Assembly: GCA_965644295.1 (NCBI GenBank)
Contig: CBFFRP010000138.1
Coordinates: 124,001 to 188,000, forward strand
DNA from: Paraphysomonas bandaiensis
Lineage: Eukaryota; Chrysophyceae
Direction of reading: 5' to 3'
Length of the DNA stretch: 64,000 nt
Shown here: one piece after another, positions 27,715-39,800 of the stretch
Layout: each line of letters opens with the position of its first letter
How positions within the stretch are numbered: the first letter of the stretch is position 1
Notes under the pieces: model-generated
The model's input: the letters and a program-made list of their open reading frames with translations, nothing else
What the model was told of the DNA's origin: nothing
Database searches by the model: none
Position numbers and translations under genes: made by a program

Positions 27715-27868
27715 GCCCCTACTGCATCCTCTGCTGGTGACTCCCAGTATTGTAGAGTGCCTCGGTGTATGCAATATATAGCGATGAATACGTTGTGGGC
27801 ATAATGCGAAAGAGTTATCGGTGGTGGGTGCAGAGGGGCGTGCATTCTCCAGTTTGGAGATCACATAC

Positions 27869-27950
27869 CACAATCTAGAATGACGAACACACTTGTACAT
27901 TTGTGTAGTTTACTGCACGGTTTACACAGAGTGTTTCGATATAGATTGTG
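27869..27950 (+). promoter_or_regulatory. Candidate SECIS element in the thioredoxin reductase 3' UTR
   Basis: About 170 nt after the UGA codon, CACAATCTA (27869-27877) pairs perfectly with TAGATTGTG (27942-27950) as a 9-bp lower helix. Directly inside it are ATGA (27880-27883) and CGAT (27937-27940), which are placed as the non-Watson-Crick quartet of a SECIS core. Next, GAACAC (27885-27890) pairs with GTGTTT (27931-27936), continuing as an imperfect helix. The apical part is less clear: I do not see an obvious conserved AA at the usual distance. Geometry and position support a SECIS, but this was judged by eye and not folded. Confidence 0.5.
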
Positions 27951-28250
27951 CTGATAGAGTAATTCGTATTATTTGAATGACGAAACGATAGAGACTGATA
28001 AATATTTTAGATGGCGTTAGCTTCTTACGATTTTATTTACTCTTGCGTTTCTGATAAAATAATACGTGTTTTATTCGTTATGTTCTATTGTTGGAAAAGC
28101 TCATTCTTTAACTACGTAGATCTCTGAGAGAATTTGTCGTTAGAATAGATAGATTAATTAATATCTTTAACACGAATTGTGACTAACAACACAATCTCAT
28201 TTTGCTCCACGCATAGTCTCCTACATGTGTGAACCTCTCGCTACTAAACA

Positions 28251-28321
28251 TATATGCGTAGGCTATAGACTATTGGATTTTATATGTAACTAAATCCAAT
28301 AGTCTATAGCCTACGCATATA
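28251..28321. repeat. Perfect 30-bp inverted repeat with 11-nt loop
   Basis: 28251-28280 and 28292-28321 are exact reverse complements around an 11-nt loop (TATATGTAACT). The hairpin lies about 540 bp after the thioredoxin reductase stop, in the intergenic region before a convergent F-box gene. It is far longer than chance stems here. It could be a small-RNA precursor, a foldback element remnant or a 3'-end structure. Confidence 0.85.
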
Positions 28322-29279
28322 CCTTGAAAGTCCAAACCACTTCAGTTTCCCATTATCATTGCAGCAATTGTAATTTGTACATCACCATAATTCACTGTAT
28401 TCTCGTACATTGTCTACAATTGCCACACTGAATACTCCATACTCCAATATATATTATATATTGCATTAATCGACAGGAGACAAATATTACCTCTCATAGC
28501 CTGAATATAATAAATATCGCAACCAATGACTGGCAGTTTAATGTAAAGAATGTACTTCGTAGCACATTATCTACTTCATTGAGTGGTGTCTTCAAATATC
28601 GTTTTTCTTCAAGTAACAGCAAGAATTTAAGTGCTTAATATTGCAAGGCCTGTTTGTGGCCCACCACTATCTCCCTCCCTAGTTTTCAGTGCGTAATGGC
28701 AAATGTGCCGTATGCAGGATGAATTATATAAAATATAAATTTAAACAAGCCCTTTATATATAAGCTACGTAAAGAGATCTTGTTTGTTATTTATATACAG
28801 CATTTGTAGAAAAACCTAACTACCGCGAACGAACCCCTGAACTCAACAGAACAAGAAAAGGGTGTTGCTTGCTTGAGTGCAATTGGTATTTGTGAGTTAT
28901 CGTGAATAGGTTTTACCCAGAAGAGGGGTAAGACTTCAATAACGGTACGATCACTACAGCCCAGTGAAGAGTTTCCCATTTTATAATTACGTTACAACAT
29001 CATGTGATTGCGTAACTTACTTACATATCACGCTAACGAGTAGCAATTCAACTATTCGATAGACGCAGAGTGAATGAACGCACATCTAACATGACAGAAG
29101 TAGTGATATACAACTAATAAGATACACGATACACACTAATGATTATACAATTTGTACTCTCTTTACTTACATTGTCAGATACTTCATAACTCCGATAAAC
29201 TACAGAGATAAATATCAGAATACCCACTTTTATATCACTTATATGACAGGAATCACATGAAACACTACACTTCAGTAGG
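28322..29279. other. Intergenic region, no gene seen
   Basis: The DNA lies between two convergent genes and is AT-rich. I see no coding exon, RNA gene or long repeat. Confidence 0.45.
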
Positions 29280-29777
29280 TTACATAAGCATATCACGTGG
29301 GATGATCAGATTCTTAATAGTCTGTCGATTTCCACGAAAGATACTCATGATAGTTGTATGCATAGATGCATACATTTCTTTGGATGTGGCAGATCGTGTA
29401 AACTTCACTTCCTCTGGTGAAGATTTAAAAGATTCAATACACAATTGACGCCATAATATATCCCAATTAGCAGGTTCACGCCACATGGTACATACAGATT
29501 GTGAACAACATAATGAATAACAATCCATGTATTCAAACACTGATAAGATACATTCAAGTGGTAAATCATATATTGTAATTTTCTTAATATTTTGTAGTTT
29601 TTGATTATAAAAATCAAGTTTTTTAGATGGAAAATAGGTTAAAATTATCTCACGTATTGTATGTAATTCAGGATCATTTTGTAAGGCATATTGAAATATA
29701 AATCCATATGGTATAATTTCATATGTTGCATTCATTGTTGGTATATTAATTAATGAAGACTCAGTTGTATGTATCAT
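29280..29777 (-). CDS. Small F-box protein
   Basis: A single exon of 165 residues. Residues ~70-115 read IYDLPLECILSVFEYMDCYSL, then VCTMWREPANWDILWRQLC. This is a good F-box: the LP.E....F.Y...L core followed by the second half with Trp-rich W....W..LC. It probably links a substrate to SKP1/cullin. No substrate-binding repeat follows; the C-terminus is short and basic (RGNRQTIKNLIIPRD). It is unrelated to the array F-box genes outside the F-box. It lies head to head with the zinc-finger gene at 30590, with the ATGT array between them. Confidence 0.7.
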   Translation of the reverse strand: MIHTTESSLINIPTMNATYEIIPYGFIFQYALQNDPELHTIREIILTYFPSKKLDFYNQKLQNIKKITIYDLPLECILSVFEYMDCYSLCCSQSVCTMWREPANWDILWRQLCIESFKSSPEEVKFTRSATSKEMYASMHTTIMSIFRGNRQTIKNLIIPRDMLM

Positions 29778-30142
29778 TATAAGATCGTTTTAATTGGATT
29801 GATATGGAATGAATGTGTATGGAAGAGATTGAAGAGTGATAATGATAAGAAAGAATTGTTGTTATGATATCAGTGTTTAATGGAGTGTGATGATTGTTAT
29901 TATGAGGAAGATGTTGCAACACTCTCACTGTGTATGTATATATATGACAAGTACGCAACTGTGTATGTAAGTATGCATGGGGGGGATGTGCTGTACGGAA
30001 CCCTTAACGGCAATTTCCATATGGAAGAATGCGTTACAAAAATGAATCTTCTCTTAAGTGTATCCAAAAGAACATAAAACAACCAATCAGCATTGAGATA
30101 TTGGTGAGAAAATATTTACAGAACGTTCTTTGTGAAAAATTG

Positions 30143-30402
30143 ATGTATGTATGTATGTATGTATGTATGTATGTATGTATGTATGTATGTATGTATGTAT
30201 GTATGTATGTATGTATGTATGTATGTATGTATGTATGTATGTATGTATGTATGTATGTATGTATGTATGTATGTATGTATGTATGTATGTATGTATGTAT
30301 GTATGTATGTATGTATGTATGTATGTATGTATGTATGTATGTATGTATGTATGTATGTATGTATGTATGTATGTATGTATGTATGTATGTATGTATGTAT
30401 GT
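30143..30402. repeat. (ATGT)n tetranucleotide array, ~65 copies
   Basis: A pure ATGT array of about 260 bp lies in the divergent region between the F-box gene (start 29777, minus) and the zinc-finger gene (start 30590, plus). Because ATGT repeats have no stop codon in any frame, long spurious open frames appear on both strands; they are not genes. Confidence 0.97.
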
Positions 30403-30589
30403 GTATGTATTCTAGTGTAGTATAGTTGTATGTGTATGTATTCTAGTGTATAGTAGTATGTGTGGTACTGTATGTGAGCTGGTGTGTACACTGGCCGTGC
30501 GGGTATTGAGATGGCCATCACCAAGCAAGCAATACTTCCAATGCACACTACCTACCCATAAACCTGATCTACACATATCTCACCATCAA

Positions 30590-30988
30590 ATGGTCCGATC
30601 TGCTGAAGCACTAGCACGTCGTGCTGCAAAGCGCAATATATCAATCGATGAAATGAAGGCTATAGACCGCAATAGACATAAAGCAGAGTCTAGTGCAATG
30701 CAATGCAAAGATAAACAAATACAACCCAAACAAACAAAATGGAAATGCTCAAAATGCAATAATGAGAATATTATTAGTTTATCTCCCACTGTATGCAATC
30801 GATGTCAGAGACTGAGGAGTGAGGTGGATGATAGTATGAAACAGTCCGCTATCACTCCGAATGCTGAAGAAGACACTAAGAAATTAAAAAAGAAGAAAGA
30901 TAACGATAAAAAAAAGAAACGAGAACGTTCTGATGATTCAAAGGACGGGAGTAGCGAAAGCAAGAAACCCAAAAAGACTAAAACGTAG
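30590..30988 (+). CDS. RanBP2-type zinc-finger, lysine-rich protein interrupted by an in-frame TAG
   Basis: I chose the ATG at 30590 (MVRSAEALARRAAKRN). The 132-residue product has WKCSKCNNENIISLSPTVCNRC near residues 50-71, a W-x-C-x2-C-x(n)-C-x2-C RanBP2-type zinc finger that may bind RNA or ubiquitin. A highly charged Lys/Asp/Ser tail follows (KKLKKKKDNDKKKKRERS). TAG at 30986-30988 stops the frame, but the same frame stays open for 81 more codons with gene-like content. A nuclear, RNA-related role is plausible but not shown. Confidence 0.6.
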   Translation: MVRSAEALARRAAKRNISIDEMKAIDRNRHKAESSAMQCKDKQIQPKQTKWKCSKCNNENIISLSPTVCNRCQRLRSEVDDSMKQSAITPNAEEDTKKLKKKKDNDKKKKRERSDDSKDGSSESKKPKKTKT

Positions 30989-31234
30989 AAGTCGAGTGCA
31001 GGCTCTGACACAACAAAACCTGGTGGGTGGGGTATCCAGCAAGCAGGAGAAGAGGACATAGCTCGCAATCAACGTCTTCGTGAGGCGTACTTAGACGAAT
31101 CAAAAAGAGATTCTCTTACTGCAGAGGAGTTGGAGAGGGCAAAGATATTAGTTGAGCGAAGTAATAGGAAGAAACAACGCAAAGCAGCTAAGGTAGTGAT
31201 GCGGCGAAAGTACAAAAATAATCAAGGAAAATAA
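30989..31234 (+). pseudogene. In-frame continuation after the TAG stop
   Basis: Following TAG (30986-30988), the same frame runs 81 codons to TAA at 31232-31234. It has credible protein composition: GGWGIQQAGEEDIARNQRLREAY, then DSLTAEELERAKILVERSNRKKQRKAAKVVMRRKY. No intron removes the stop: the only nearby GT...AG pair would be 17 bp and breaks the frame. The options are a nonsense mutation, stop-codon readthrough or a sequence error. Confidence 0.55.
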
Positions 31235-31633
31235 CAGTTATAGTAATGTCGATGTATGATTAGTTGTTTAGAATTTTAATTAAATACGTTTTCTACTTCC
31301 CCACCCTGTAGATTTCAGCCCAGCATAGGACTCAAATTACTGAGTGTAGAAGTATATATGTATTATGTATATATTCATTAGCCACAGGTCTTCACTAGCT
31401 AGAATTGTGGAGTCAGAGGCTACGTTCAATGTTTAGTACGCTACCCACTCATTATCTGCACCATATCAGGTGGCATGTCAACCTGAATATAGCAGTTAAC
31501 GAAAAAGATTATGAGACCAACTATCAGGTTAAGGGTTGTGTTCTTCAAGATATTACATAACAGATTAATGCTTTCATTCAGTATATCGAAATTATTATTA
31601 TAGTAGTCACTCACAATCAACATCAACGCAAAA

Positions 31634-32883
31634 CTAAAATCCTAGTATATTATTCGGGCTCTTCTTCACCGTCGTTTTAGCGCCCGCTTTCTTGGATTTC
31701 TCGATGCTATGCTCTATTGGAGGAACTAACGATGCGATCTCCCGCTGGAGCTCAACTATCCCTTTATTTCGCAACCCCGATACCATTACCACTGGCAACA
31801 TCCCACCAGTCATTGGCAAGCAATCCGTGAGATCTTTTCTAACTAACTGTATCCGCCTCGCAAGAACTTGTCTCTCCACCAAGTCACATTTGGTCAGCAC
31901 AACCTGTATTTTCCAATTCATGCGATGAAGTTCTTCAGATTCAGATTTCGTTGGGGCACCGTAATCATCACTATACTTTGCCTCCTGAGCTTCGAGCTGT
32001 TCGCGGGACTGATTCTGGTCATCATATGTACCACTAATAAGATCTCTAAGGCAACGGATGTCGGCATACTTGAAGCCATGTCTGGCATCTAGCACCAACA
32101 GCACTCTCTTCAGGTACTTGCCCCTCTCACGTAAATATTTCGAACTCTACAAGGAAAGATATCAACACTAAACATAAGGAAAGATAAAGATATCACATGT
32201 ATTAATATAAGCATGGAGGGATACTTTTCCGCTCATTAACAGGCAATCATCAATACATACCAGTCGAAAACAACGCTCAGAATCCTGTTTGTTCATAAAA
32301 GCGAACCCATACCCCGGCATATCAACAACTACTAGTCGAGGATTACGAGTAGCAATATCCTTTCCCAAGGAAAAGAACTGAAGTTGCCTGGTTTGACCAG
32401 GCTTATTAGACACGGCAGCCTTTTGTACATGAGATGGGGTATACCCTACACATATATCTAAAACACATGCAACACTAGAGATTACATGAATATACCTAGT
32501 AAGGCATTTAAAAGAGTTGATTTCCCTACATTCGAGCGACCAATTAAAGCTACCTCTGTGGCTTCACCAAAGCTCGGCATTTCTTGCCATGTACGTGCGG
32601 AGGTTATCATCGTAACCTTCTTAGGGCCCCTGTTAAAAGGATAAGGTGCAGCAACTGATGCTGTAGATTGAAGTTTAATAGAAGGAATTACTCCTGGAAG
32701 CTCTGTGGAGTATTTTTTTGCAATAGCTGTACGAGTTTTTCCTTTACTTACATAGCCTAAGCCCATATGATCCAAATGTTGCAAGATTTTCTTATCAGGA
32801 GGGATGTTCATGAATGCCTGTCGTTTGCTCATGATGGCTTTAGTTTCTGAGGTGCAGAATTGACGGAATGGTATTGTGTGCAT
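31634..32883 (-). CDS. EngB/YihA-type GTPase, GTPBP8-like, probably mitochondrial ribosome assembly
   Basis: Three exons, 32883-32496, 32445-32261 and 32146-31634, give about 361 residues. GTPase motifs visible are ALIGRSNVGKSTLLN (G1), KPGQTRQ (G2 Thr), DMPGYGF (G3, typical of the EngB family with PGYG) and TKCD (G4), with VSG near the end as the G5 position. An N-terminal extension of ~115 residues with few acidic residues at its start (MHTIPFRQFCTSETKAIMSKR) could be a mitochondrial targeting sequence. About 30 charged residues are inserted before G4. Family knowledge: bacterial EngB assists large ribosomal subunit assembly, and eukaryotic GTPBP8 acts in mitochondria. Organelle location is inferred. 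Confidence 0.85.
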
Positions 32884-34642
32884 GGTGTATAGAGTTTATA
32901 GTGAGTAGTATGTTTGTATGGAATATATATGGAACATAGAGTGCTCTGTACTGCTGCATATACAATACTGCTGGATAGTGGTGTGTGTGTGGATGTACTG
33001 GGAACCATTGTTATATGTACTCCACTACTGTACTTATGTACATGAATACAGACATAGTGGTAATACACAGCAGTACATATTGATGTACTGCTGGAAATTA
33101 CCCCTCTGCAGTACGTAGTACGTGCGTAGTGTGTCACTGTGTGTATATGTACTCCTCTACTACATCATCTATACACACGTACAAATCAGTTGACGCACGT
33201 CTATCCATGCATATATACATATACGAACAAGCAACAAGATGATAGTTAAGATCCACATCCTCTAATAGATGACTGCATATACACACCTCAAACTCAAAAG
33301 ATTCTAGTTCTCAATCCCTGTCGTTAGACTATATATTCATAGTTACACAAGTATACGAATGCAACATAAGTTCAGTATATATATTTCTGTTAAAGAGATA
33401 TCAGTACTAGTAGCATTGAGTCCAGTCCTCACAAGCACTTCCCTGCATGTATATATGCCATGCAACCAATGTATGAGTAGAAGATGTATACATGGTAATA
33501 CCTGACGGTTGGTTCATCAACAGTCTTGTATCATCAACCTAATAACTCTCGTTGAGTGCTATGTGGATGCTAAATCATATGCTCCTGCTTACGTATAACA
33601 GCCCGTCGCTTCGGAATATATATGTATTGAGCCTACATGCATATGTGACAGATCCTTAAGGAAGTGGAGTTGGACCGACGTTATATCTTATATAATGTAC
33701 GACATGCGTATCATTTCAGCTGTTATCTACCTAGCAAGAATTGCATGCATTGGTATTCGCGAAGTCCAATGAATAACAGCGCTACAGTCACACTAGGTAG
33801 TATTACATCGTTAAAACCTCAATGTCTTGATATTACATATTCTTAATGGTAATTACAATCTAGACAGAGCTGTTAGTATGCAATTATACACACATATATG
33901 AAGCATGTAAGCATGTTGTCTGTGATAATGAAAACGAAATGTATGAGACATATAGGAACTTACCAAATTATCAGAAATAAGTAGTCACTTGTATTAAGAA
34001 CTGCGCATTATGAGTATAACTTCGATGTGCTACAGAAGGAAAAGCTGGTGCGTGTTCTTGTAGTACAGATTATTGATATGAGTCACAGTAGAAAAACAGT
34101 CCCCTGACGCTTTAAGGACAATATTGACATCACCTACAGCTGTGATGCCATTGTCCTAGAATATGTAGCTTAATTCCTGTCAAAACTTCAAATAAAATTT
34201 GAATCATTTATTAGAATGACCAGTCCATACATTGTGTCGAGGTACTTCAACTCATAGATGTACGCTTAATAATGAACACGGGCCATCGGGCTATTGCAAT
34301 GTAGGGGCTTACTCTCCAGTAATCTTTCCATGTTCGCTTAGTAGTTTGGGCAGCTCTTCCATTATGGATTATGGATTGCCAACACTAATGAAGACTACAA
34401 AAAACATACACTATACATACCCATACTATTAAAAGCTACTTTGCTCTACTTAACAAATATTCACCATGATTGCTAATAACGACGACTTTTCACATGTTAC
34501 ACTCTTAGTCCTCTTGGGTTTGTGTGAGGCCTCGTTCATCTTCAAGAAAGCGCACTCTATTAGACAACAAATATATGGCAGCTTCATATTCGCCTCGAAT
34601 CCTCTACATAAGCCGCGTTAGATTAATCGAAACAATAGTATT
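32884..34642. other. Intergenic region with a small hairpin
   Basis: No gene recognised. 34115-34157 can fold as a hairpin (AGGACAAT with ATTGTCCT outside, CATCAC with GTGATG inside). 32940-33180 is rich in GTACT/TGTAC motifs upstream of the GTPase gene. Confidence 0.4.
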
Positions 34643-36167
34643 CTAATGCAACAGGAGCAAGGTATCACAGTGTTGCAGTATACTGAATGCACTACATGTT
34701 GCAACAATGACCTTTTCCAAGTCATGCATAAGCATTTCAACTTCGGCTCTCGTAATATACTCTCCTTTAACTGACTGATTCTGGGCCGATTCTTCCCTTT
34801 CGGTGCTAACTTGTTGCGGAGGTTCACGTCGATGTCGATGGTGCGGGAGGTTGTTTTCAGCGTGAGGAATGTGGACATGATGTTCATAATGGGAGTCGTG
34901 ATGACTGTCTGAGCGGTTGTCTCGATGATCTTCCACGTCAGGCATATGTTGAGTATTCTGCCATGCACTAACTTGTTCAGTCCAGTACCTTCTATTTGTA
35001 GTGCTAAAAGAGCGTGTCTTTGACTCAATATGGTGAGCATCGATATCATTTGGCTCAACAGAAAGACTTTCTAACCCAGGCTCATCCTCCGAATATTGAA
35101 TTTTGTCGGGATGGTCTTCCATCATGTTACTATCTACTATTGGTTCTTCGTAGTACTTTCCTGTGTGAATATGGTTTTTCGCATCGCTGGATGGATCATT
35201 AAAGTCGCTTAAGGTCTCATTACTATACACCGTTTCATTAACATGTAACTCTCTCTCTGAGTTGGAGTGATGGCTGCGGCTCCTATATTGCTCTTCATGT
35301 TGAGCTGGGTCAGACATATTCATTTCTCCCGAGTCGTATTCATCCTCAGACATCTCTCTCTCGTATACTTGTTCAGATTGCTTTACACGCTTCTCTGTGC
35401 CTCTTTTACTTGAATATGGAGTGTCTAATCTGAGACCGCCTGCAGCTAAGTACGTGTGAACATGACCAGCGGCTGCACTGATGAGCAAGAGCTTATGCTC
35501 TCCAAACCCCTGTGATATACATTAAGATGTGCATCAAAAGTGCGAAGCATCCATATAAATGTCATTATTACAGTGGGTACATTCGAACGCCTCTGTCATA
35601 CTACTCAAGCTACATATTGTGCACTAAACAAGTTACACTCACCTTCATATGGTACTGAGCAATCGTAATAACTGGAAAATATTTACTCTGCTCTCTTAGA
35701 TATCTACAATATACATATATATTATGAAACGCACTCATACAATACATATACACTATACATAATAATATGTACCATATACACACATACTTATATATACACA
35801 TACACTCATATATATATACACACATACTTATATATATACATATGCACATCTATATGAGTATCGTATACCTGAATACCGTATTAATAAACTTCTTATCAGA
35901 AGCCAACTGACCATATCCCCTCGATATCATCTGCTCGGCAACCTCAACTGATATCCCCAATAAGATAACTCTAAGTAATCTCGTACATTCAGAGGGATCA
36001 CCAGCCTTTAGTTTAGTTGATATGAAATGCTTTAATTGAACGCCTATACGACGAAGAGAGACAGAGAATACTTTCCATGTGTTACGCATGTCTCCGACAT
36101 GATGGGTGGAGGACATGGTTAGTAATGAGTAGAGATGTGGAGGTAAAGGAGATCTGGATCTATCCAT
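34643..36167 (-). CDS. Unrecognised protein with helical N-terminus and long acidic/His-rich low-complexity tail
   Basis: Three exons, 36167-35869, 35703-35643 and 35509-34643, join in phase to about 408 residues. The N-terminal ~150 residues look folded and helical (TWKVFSVSLRRIGVQLKHFI, ECTRLLRVILLGISVEVAEQM, KYFPVITIAQYHMKGFGEHK). The rest is rich in Asp, Glu, Ser and His (SDSHHDSHYEHHVHIPHAE), likely disordered. A final stretch (YITRAEVEMLMHDLEKVIVATCSAFSILQ) may form a helix. I recognise no family. Its start faces the RFC-like gene across an ATGT array. Confidence 0.6.
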
Positions 36168-36182
36168 ATATAACCTGATTGC

Positions 36183-36619
36183 ATGTATGTATGTATGTAT
36201 GTATGTATGTATGTATGTATGTATGTATGTATGTATGTATGTATGTATGTATGTATGTATGTATGTATGTATGTATGTATGTATGTATGTATGTATGTAT
36301 GTATGTATGTATGTATGTATGTATGTATGTATGTATGTATGTATGTATGTATGTATGTATGTATGTATGTATGTATGTATGTATGTATGTATGTATGTAT
36401 GTATGTATGTATGTATGTATGTATGTATGTATGTATGTATGTATGTATGTATGTATGTATGTATGTATGTATGTATGTATGTATGTATGTATGTATGAAT
36501 GTATGTATGTATGTATGTATGTATGTATGTATGTATGTATGTATGTATGTATGTATGTATGTATGTATGTATGTATGTATGTATGTATGTATCTATGTAT
36601 GTATGTATGTATCTATGTA
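36183..36619. repeat. (ATGT)n tetranucleotide array, ~109 copies
   Basis: A nearly pure ATGT array of 437 bp with rare substitutions (ATGA near 36497, ATCT near 36592 and 36612). It fills most of the 700-bp divergent region between the genes starting at 36167 (minus) and 36868 (plus). Overlapping open frames made of MYVC repeats are artefacts. Confidence 0.97.
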
Positions 36620-36867
36620 CTGCTATACAGCAGTACTATCGAATAAATCATAGATTTTTCGGACAAATTACCTCAAAATTACCCATTTCTCGATTCTACT
36701 TCACGTAGCCCAATCAACTGTGTACATACACACACACTGTACTGTACATATGACGGTATGGTAATCTTAAAGCCTATCAGTTACGATCCATATCACATGA
36801 AACTCTTCATCATTTCCCATAACAATTATATCATTTTATCACCCAATTAAAACCTTCTTATATCACA

Positions 36868-39800
36868 ATGTCAAGACAAGGAAAGAAGCCTAAGAAAGTC
36901 CAGGATAATAGAGTATATGCAGAGAAGGTCTACTACTCACAGAGACACAGACAATGGCCTAGATATGAAGTAAGTAAGCCAAGACAACCTAAACTATCTG
37001 ATGGAAAAGAGAAATGGTTGGAAACAAAGTTTCAACCAAGAACATTAAAGTCGTTTGTTGGGAAACATAATAACGAGGTACGTATATATATATGAGTATA
37101 TGAGGACTGTGTATGTATATATATGAGCCTATGAGGTACGTATATATATATGAGTATATGAGGACTGTGTATGTATATATATGAGCCTATGAGGTACGTA
37201 TATATATATGAGTATATGAGGACTGTGTATGTATATATATGAGCCTATGAGGTACGTATATATATATGAGTATATGAGGACTGTGTATGTATATATATGA
37301 GCCTATGAGGTACGTATATATATATGAGTATATGAGGACTGTGTATGTATATATATGAGCCTATGAGGTACGTATATATATATGAGTATATGAGGACTGT
37401 GTATGTATATATATGAGCCTATGAGGTACGTATATATATATGAGTATATGAGGACTGTGTATGTATATATATGAGCCTATGAGGTACGTATATATATATG
37501 AGTATATGAGGACTGTGTATGTATATATATGAGCCTATGAGGTACGTATATATATATGAGTATATGAGGACTGTGTATGTATATATATGAGCCTATGAGG
37601 TACGTATATATATATGAGTATATGAGGACTGTGTATGTATATATATGAGCCTATGAGGTACGTATATATATATGAGTATATGAGGACTGTGTATGTATAT
37701 ATATGAGCCTATGAGGTACGTATATATATATGAGTATATGAGGACTGTGTATGTATATATATGAGTATATGAGGTACGTATATCTATATGAGTATATGAG
37801 GACTGTGTATGTATATATATGAGCCTATGAGGTACGTATATCTATATATGAGTATATGAGGACTGTGTATGTATATATATGAGCCTATGAGGTACGTATA
37901 TATATATGAGTATATGAGGACTGTGTATGTATATATGGGCCTATGAGGTACGTATGTATATATATGAGTGTGTGAGGTATATATATGTATGTATATATGA
38001 GCCTATATGAGGTACTGTATGTATATATATGAGTATATGAGGTATATATATGTATGTATATATGAGCCTATGAGGACTGTGTATGTATATATATGAGTAT
38101 ATGAGGTACTGTATGTATATATGTGAGTATATGAGGTGTGCATATATATTTTTATATGCGTGTCGATATGTATATTTATGTCCACTTTGTAGGGGTTTTT
38201 ACAAAATCCCAGTCACTAGATGTCTATCTTTATGAGTTATCGTGCTCTGTTTTTATCTTGTTGGATGCTATGTTGTGGTGCATACATGAGTTTATTTTGA
38301 CTACTACTGCTTGTTCTGTCGACTGACTAATAAACTGAATGTGTAGATCCAAGACTCGCTGACTCACATGAGAGATAGCTTTGAACTTTCGGGGTCGTTT
38401 CCTCATCTGTTTGTGGTTTATGGACCGCCAGGAAGTGGTAAAAGTGCCCTAGTAAGGGTGTTGTTGAGAGAGATGTATGAGTCAGCTGGTATAGAGGAAG
38501 AGAAAGTTGGCAAGTGGATATGGATCGTAAGTATATGCACGTGGTCTACAATGTATTTACTATTTAAGTGTGTATAATATTATCCGTGGTATATTATATA
38601 TGAATATTGGTTTTGCTATGCCTGTCATGTAGAGGTCGTGCACAATTTATTTTGTATACATCATCGTCTGCATAGTACATTAAGTTTGTGTTGATCAATG
38701 CTGTGTCACGTATAGGTCGACTGCGAGAGTATGGATATCAGTAAACATTTCAATAAATTTTACGCATTTGGTAATGCCAATATCGATCGGTCGATACCTG
38801 TCGCCTACAAGATTATTGTCCTTGATGGTGCTGACAATATCCCACCTTCGACACAACAGATACTAAAGAAAGTTATAGTCGAGCAGGTGAATCTTAGTTG
38901 CGTATACGTTGGATATCGATGTACCGTAACACATTTTGATCCTTCAGGAGAACAAGGTCAAATATATATGCATATGCCGGGATCAGAACAAGCTGATCGC
39001 TCATATATTGTCGAGAGGAATGCATTATAGGACCAAACTCATGAATGAACGAGATGCTGTCGGTCAGTTGTGTATAACTATGTGCATGCCGTTGTTTGTG
39101 GTTCCCATGTCTCTTGATTGTGGTTTTTCTACGTTGTATAACTTTATTCACAGCCCTTGTTATCCAAACTCTCTGTCGTGAGAATATTGGGTATAACCGT
39201 CATGGCATTCGAGAGTTGTTCACTCTTGTGCCCAAGGTTATCACCACTTTTAAGTTCGTGTCTTTTTTTATATATAATGTGACAGGTTGACTTGAGGATG
39301 ATAATTGAAACGTGCCAAGAAATTTTTGTACGATATCATTACATTAGTATGGAGAATGTTCGAAGACTGTTTGCCGAACGAGATAAAAAAACGATTCGCA
39401 TAGAAATCACGAAACAAGCTGCAATAGAGCCACTACCAAGATGTAGTGTGTGCACGTTATTGTAAGTAAATGGAATATAGAGTGCATGGTTGGGTCAATG
39501 TCTATAATAGCGTCATATGTTATCTGTACAGTGAATTGTATAGTAAATAGCGGACCACGTATAGCGCGTTGCATGTAATGTCGTGTATATGCTATATTGT
39601 GCAGCTATACTACTTTATTGATATCAAAAAATTTGCATTGCGCTGAATACTTGCTGATACATGCACATAGTCCACCTTGCAAACATCACACCATCGAATC
39701 TCTAGAATCTCGTGGCATATCACGACGTTCAGAGCTCCCACGTCAACGAAATGGGCTCGCTTGTCAGGAATTCGTCTCCACAGGCCATTGCTCAATATTT

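Noticed and set aside
27780-27835. Alternative SECIS core around GATGAATACG
   Set aside because: Flanking arms are both G-rich and do not pair; the 27869-27950 candidate pairs far better.
30029-30548. Long open frames of MYVC or HTYI repeats over the tetranucleotide arrays (also 36179-36708 and 62512-63498)
   Set aside because: ATGT/ACAT repeats contain no stop codon in any frame; these are simple-sequence artefacts.
30985-31002. A 17-bp intron (GTAG...GCAG) that would remove the TAG in the zinc-finger gene
   Set aside because: Far shorter than any other intron in the window, and removal brings a TGA into frame.
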